Source of the DNA: Weissella viridescens
GTDB taxonomy: Bacteria > Bacillota > Bacilli > Lactobacillales > Lactobacillaceae
Reading direction: 5' to 3'
NCBI RefSeq assembly: GCF_003862435.1
Contig: NZ_RHGY01000001.1
Location: forward strand, 1-64,000
DNA: 64,000 nucleotides
Numbering within the stretch: the first letter of the stretch is position 1; the number at the start of each line of letters is the position of its first letter. This document shows positions 63,105 to 64,000 of the stretch, piece after piece. The notes under the pieces are model-generated. The model had not been told where the DNA came from. It did no database searches and saw nothing but the letters and a program-made list of their open reading frames with translations. Both the position numbers and the translations under genes were made by a program.

Positions 63105-64000
63105 CTAGTCGTTTTGATGTTGTTCAGCTAATTCAGCTTGTTTAGCTGCCCATTGTTGATCGAATTCATCAAGAATGGTACGAACTTCATCCGTGTTCTT
63201 CGTTTCCATAAGGGCTACCCGTAAATCGGAAGCATATGAGAAACCGCGCACGTAGATTTTGAAGAAGCGCTTGAGCTTTTGAAAGTTGGTTGGACCAAAT
63301 TCAGCTTCAAATTCGTCATGCAAATCTAATTGGTAACGCAAAAGATCCAATGAATCATCAAGGGTGTGTTCTGTTGGAGTATCTTCAAAGGCAAATGGAC
63401 TTTCAAAAATACCACGACCAATCATAATTCCATCAAGACCGGGATGTTCTTTCGCAATTTCAAGACCTTGTTCACGATCTTTGATGTCACCATTAATTTG
63501 AATTAAGGTATCTGGTGCAATTTCATCACGCATTTGTAAAATCTCATCAATTAATTCAAAATGGGCAGGTACCTTTGACATCTCTTTACGCGTACGGAGG
63601 TGGATTGTTAACACTTGAATGTCCTGGCGGAGCAAGAACGGAATCCATTCCCGGAAGGTATCAAGTTTGTTAAAACCAAGTCGTGTCTTAACTGAAATTG
63701 GCAGTCCGCCAGTTTTAGCAGCTGCAATGAGTTCAGCGGCTTTGTCGGGTTCTTTAATTAAACCAGAACCAGCTCCGTTTTTAATGACCGTTGAATCAGG
63801 GCAACCCATGTTAATGTCGACAGCTTCAAAGCCACGATTTTTAACATCGGCAACACCAAGTTCAAAGTCAATTGGGCGATCGCCCCAAAGTTGAGCAACT
63901 GGAATTTGCTCACTAGGGTCGAAAGACAAACGACCTTGCACCGTGAATTTCGCCTTGGGATGCGAAATACTACGGGCATTGGTGAATTCTGTATAAAAAG
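63105..64000 (-). CDS. tRNA-dihydrouridine synthase, 5' part missing
   Basis: Reduces uridines in tRNA D-loops with FMN. The reading frame runs open past the right window edge (FYTEFTNARSISHPKAKF at the edge is a typical Dus segment), so the true start is outside. The active-site Cys is in INMGCPDSTV. IMIGRGIFESPF is the flavin-binding part. The final tail QQWAAKQAELAEQHQND is short. Which U position it modifies is not determinable here. Confidence 0.92.
   Translation of the reverse strand, partial: FYTEFTNARSISHPKAKFTVQGRLSFDPSEQIPVAQLWGDRPIDFELGVADVKNRGFEAVDINMGCPDSTVIKNGAGSGLIKEPDKAAELIAAAKTGGLPISVKTRLGFNKLDTFREWIPFLLRQDIQVLTIHLRTRKEMSKVPAHFELIDEILQMRDEIAPDTLIQINGDIKDREQGLEIAKEHPGLDGIMIGRGIFESPFAFEDTPTEHTLDDSLDLLRYQLDLHDEFEAEFGPTNFQKLKRFFKIYVRGFSYASDLRVALMETKNTDEVRTILDEFDQQWAAKQAELAEQHQND

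Overview
The window is chromosomal DNA from the origin region of a low-GC Gram-positive lactic acid bacterium. The 16S rRNA 5' end at the left edge, the class II HMG-CoA reductase, the secreted LysM/Apf-like protein and the gene order point to Weissella, probably the W. confusa/cibaria group. This is inferred from remembered 16S signatures, not from a search. oriC lies around 13.4-15.4 kb. Genes to its left mostly read leftward and several key genes to its right read rightward, as expected for leading-strand coding.

Layout. 0-6 kb: start of a leftward rRNA operon with a strong promoter, a MerR/HMG-CoA reductase/HELLH-protein operon, lipoteichoic acid synthase and a GNAT acetyltransferase. 6-17 kb: gyrA, gyrB, recF, yaaA, dnaN, bipartite oriC, dnaA, then rpmH, rnpA and yidC. 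17-24 kb: signal peptidase, a five-gene NEAT/ABC haem-iron uptake operon, and ktrA. 24-26 kb: a T-box-controlled amino acid permease. 26-31 kb: an AT-rich accessory island. 31-34 kb: rlmH, a second DnaA-box cluster and ktrB. 34-54 kb: RNase H, membrane proteins, polyphosphate kinase with a DUF2252 partner, a LysM protein, guaA, a niacin regulon (niaR-niaP), a glycosyltransferase, an rRNA methyltransferase, a zinc-less sirtuin-like protein, a hydroxyacyl-CoA dehydrogenase, and a P1B metal ATPase with its CzrA-like repressor. 54-64 kb: a probable cystine ABC transporter behind a cysteine-codon attenuator, a UbiA prenyltransferase, an AI-2E-type exporter, a second amino acid permease, a hydrolase, YihY and a tRNA dihydrouridine synthase cut by the window edge.

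Main discovery candidate: 25.9-30.6 kb. A 21-codon gene (29328-29393) encodes a lysine/glutamate-rich leader followed by MTRGEGGN, ending in Asn like E. coli microcin C precursor MRTGNAN. It is followed by an MccB-like E1/ThiF adenylyltransferase with an N-terminal leader-binding domain, an unusual half-size M16-like protein with HxxEH, and an MFS exporter. Upstream is an Rgg-type regulator with a divergent 19-codon SHP-like pheromone gene (29616-29675, C-terminus ILIWVHAG). Together these suggest a quorum-sensing-controlled peptidyl-nucleotide (microcin C-like) antibiotic system with its own leader peptidase.

Other notable items: a textbook cysteine-codon transcription attenuator (55832-55969), ParB parS-like sites spread over the window (two perfect, three near-perfect), DnaA-trio and phased DnaA boxes in oriC, a second DnaA-box cluster 16 kb away, two NiaR boxes, a CzrA-type operator, and three normally lipid-anchored proteins that lack a lipobox cysteine.
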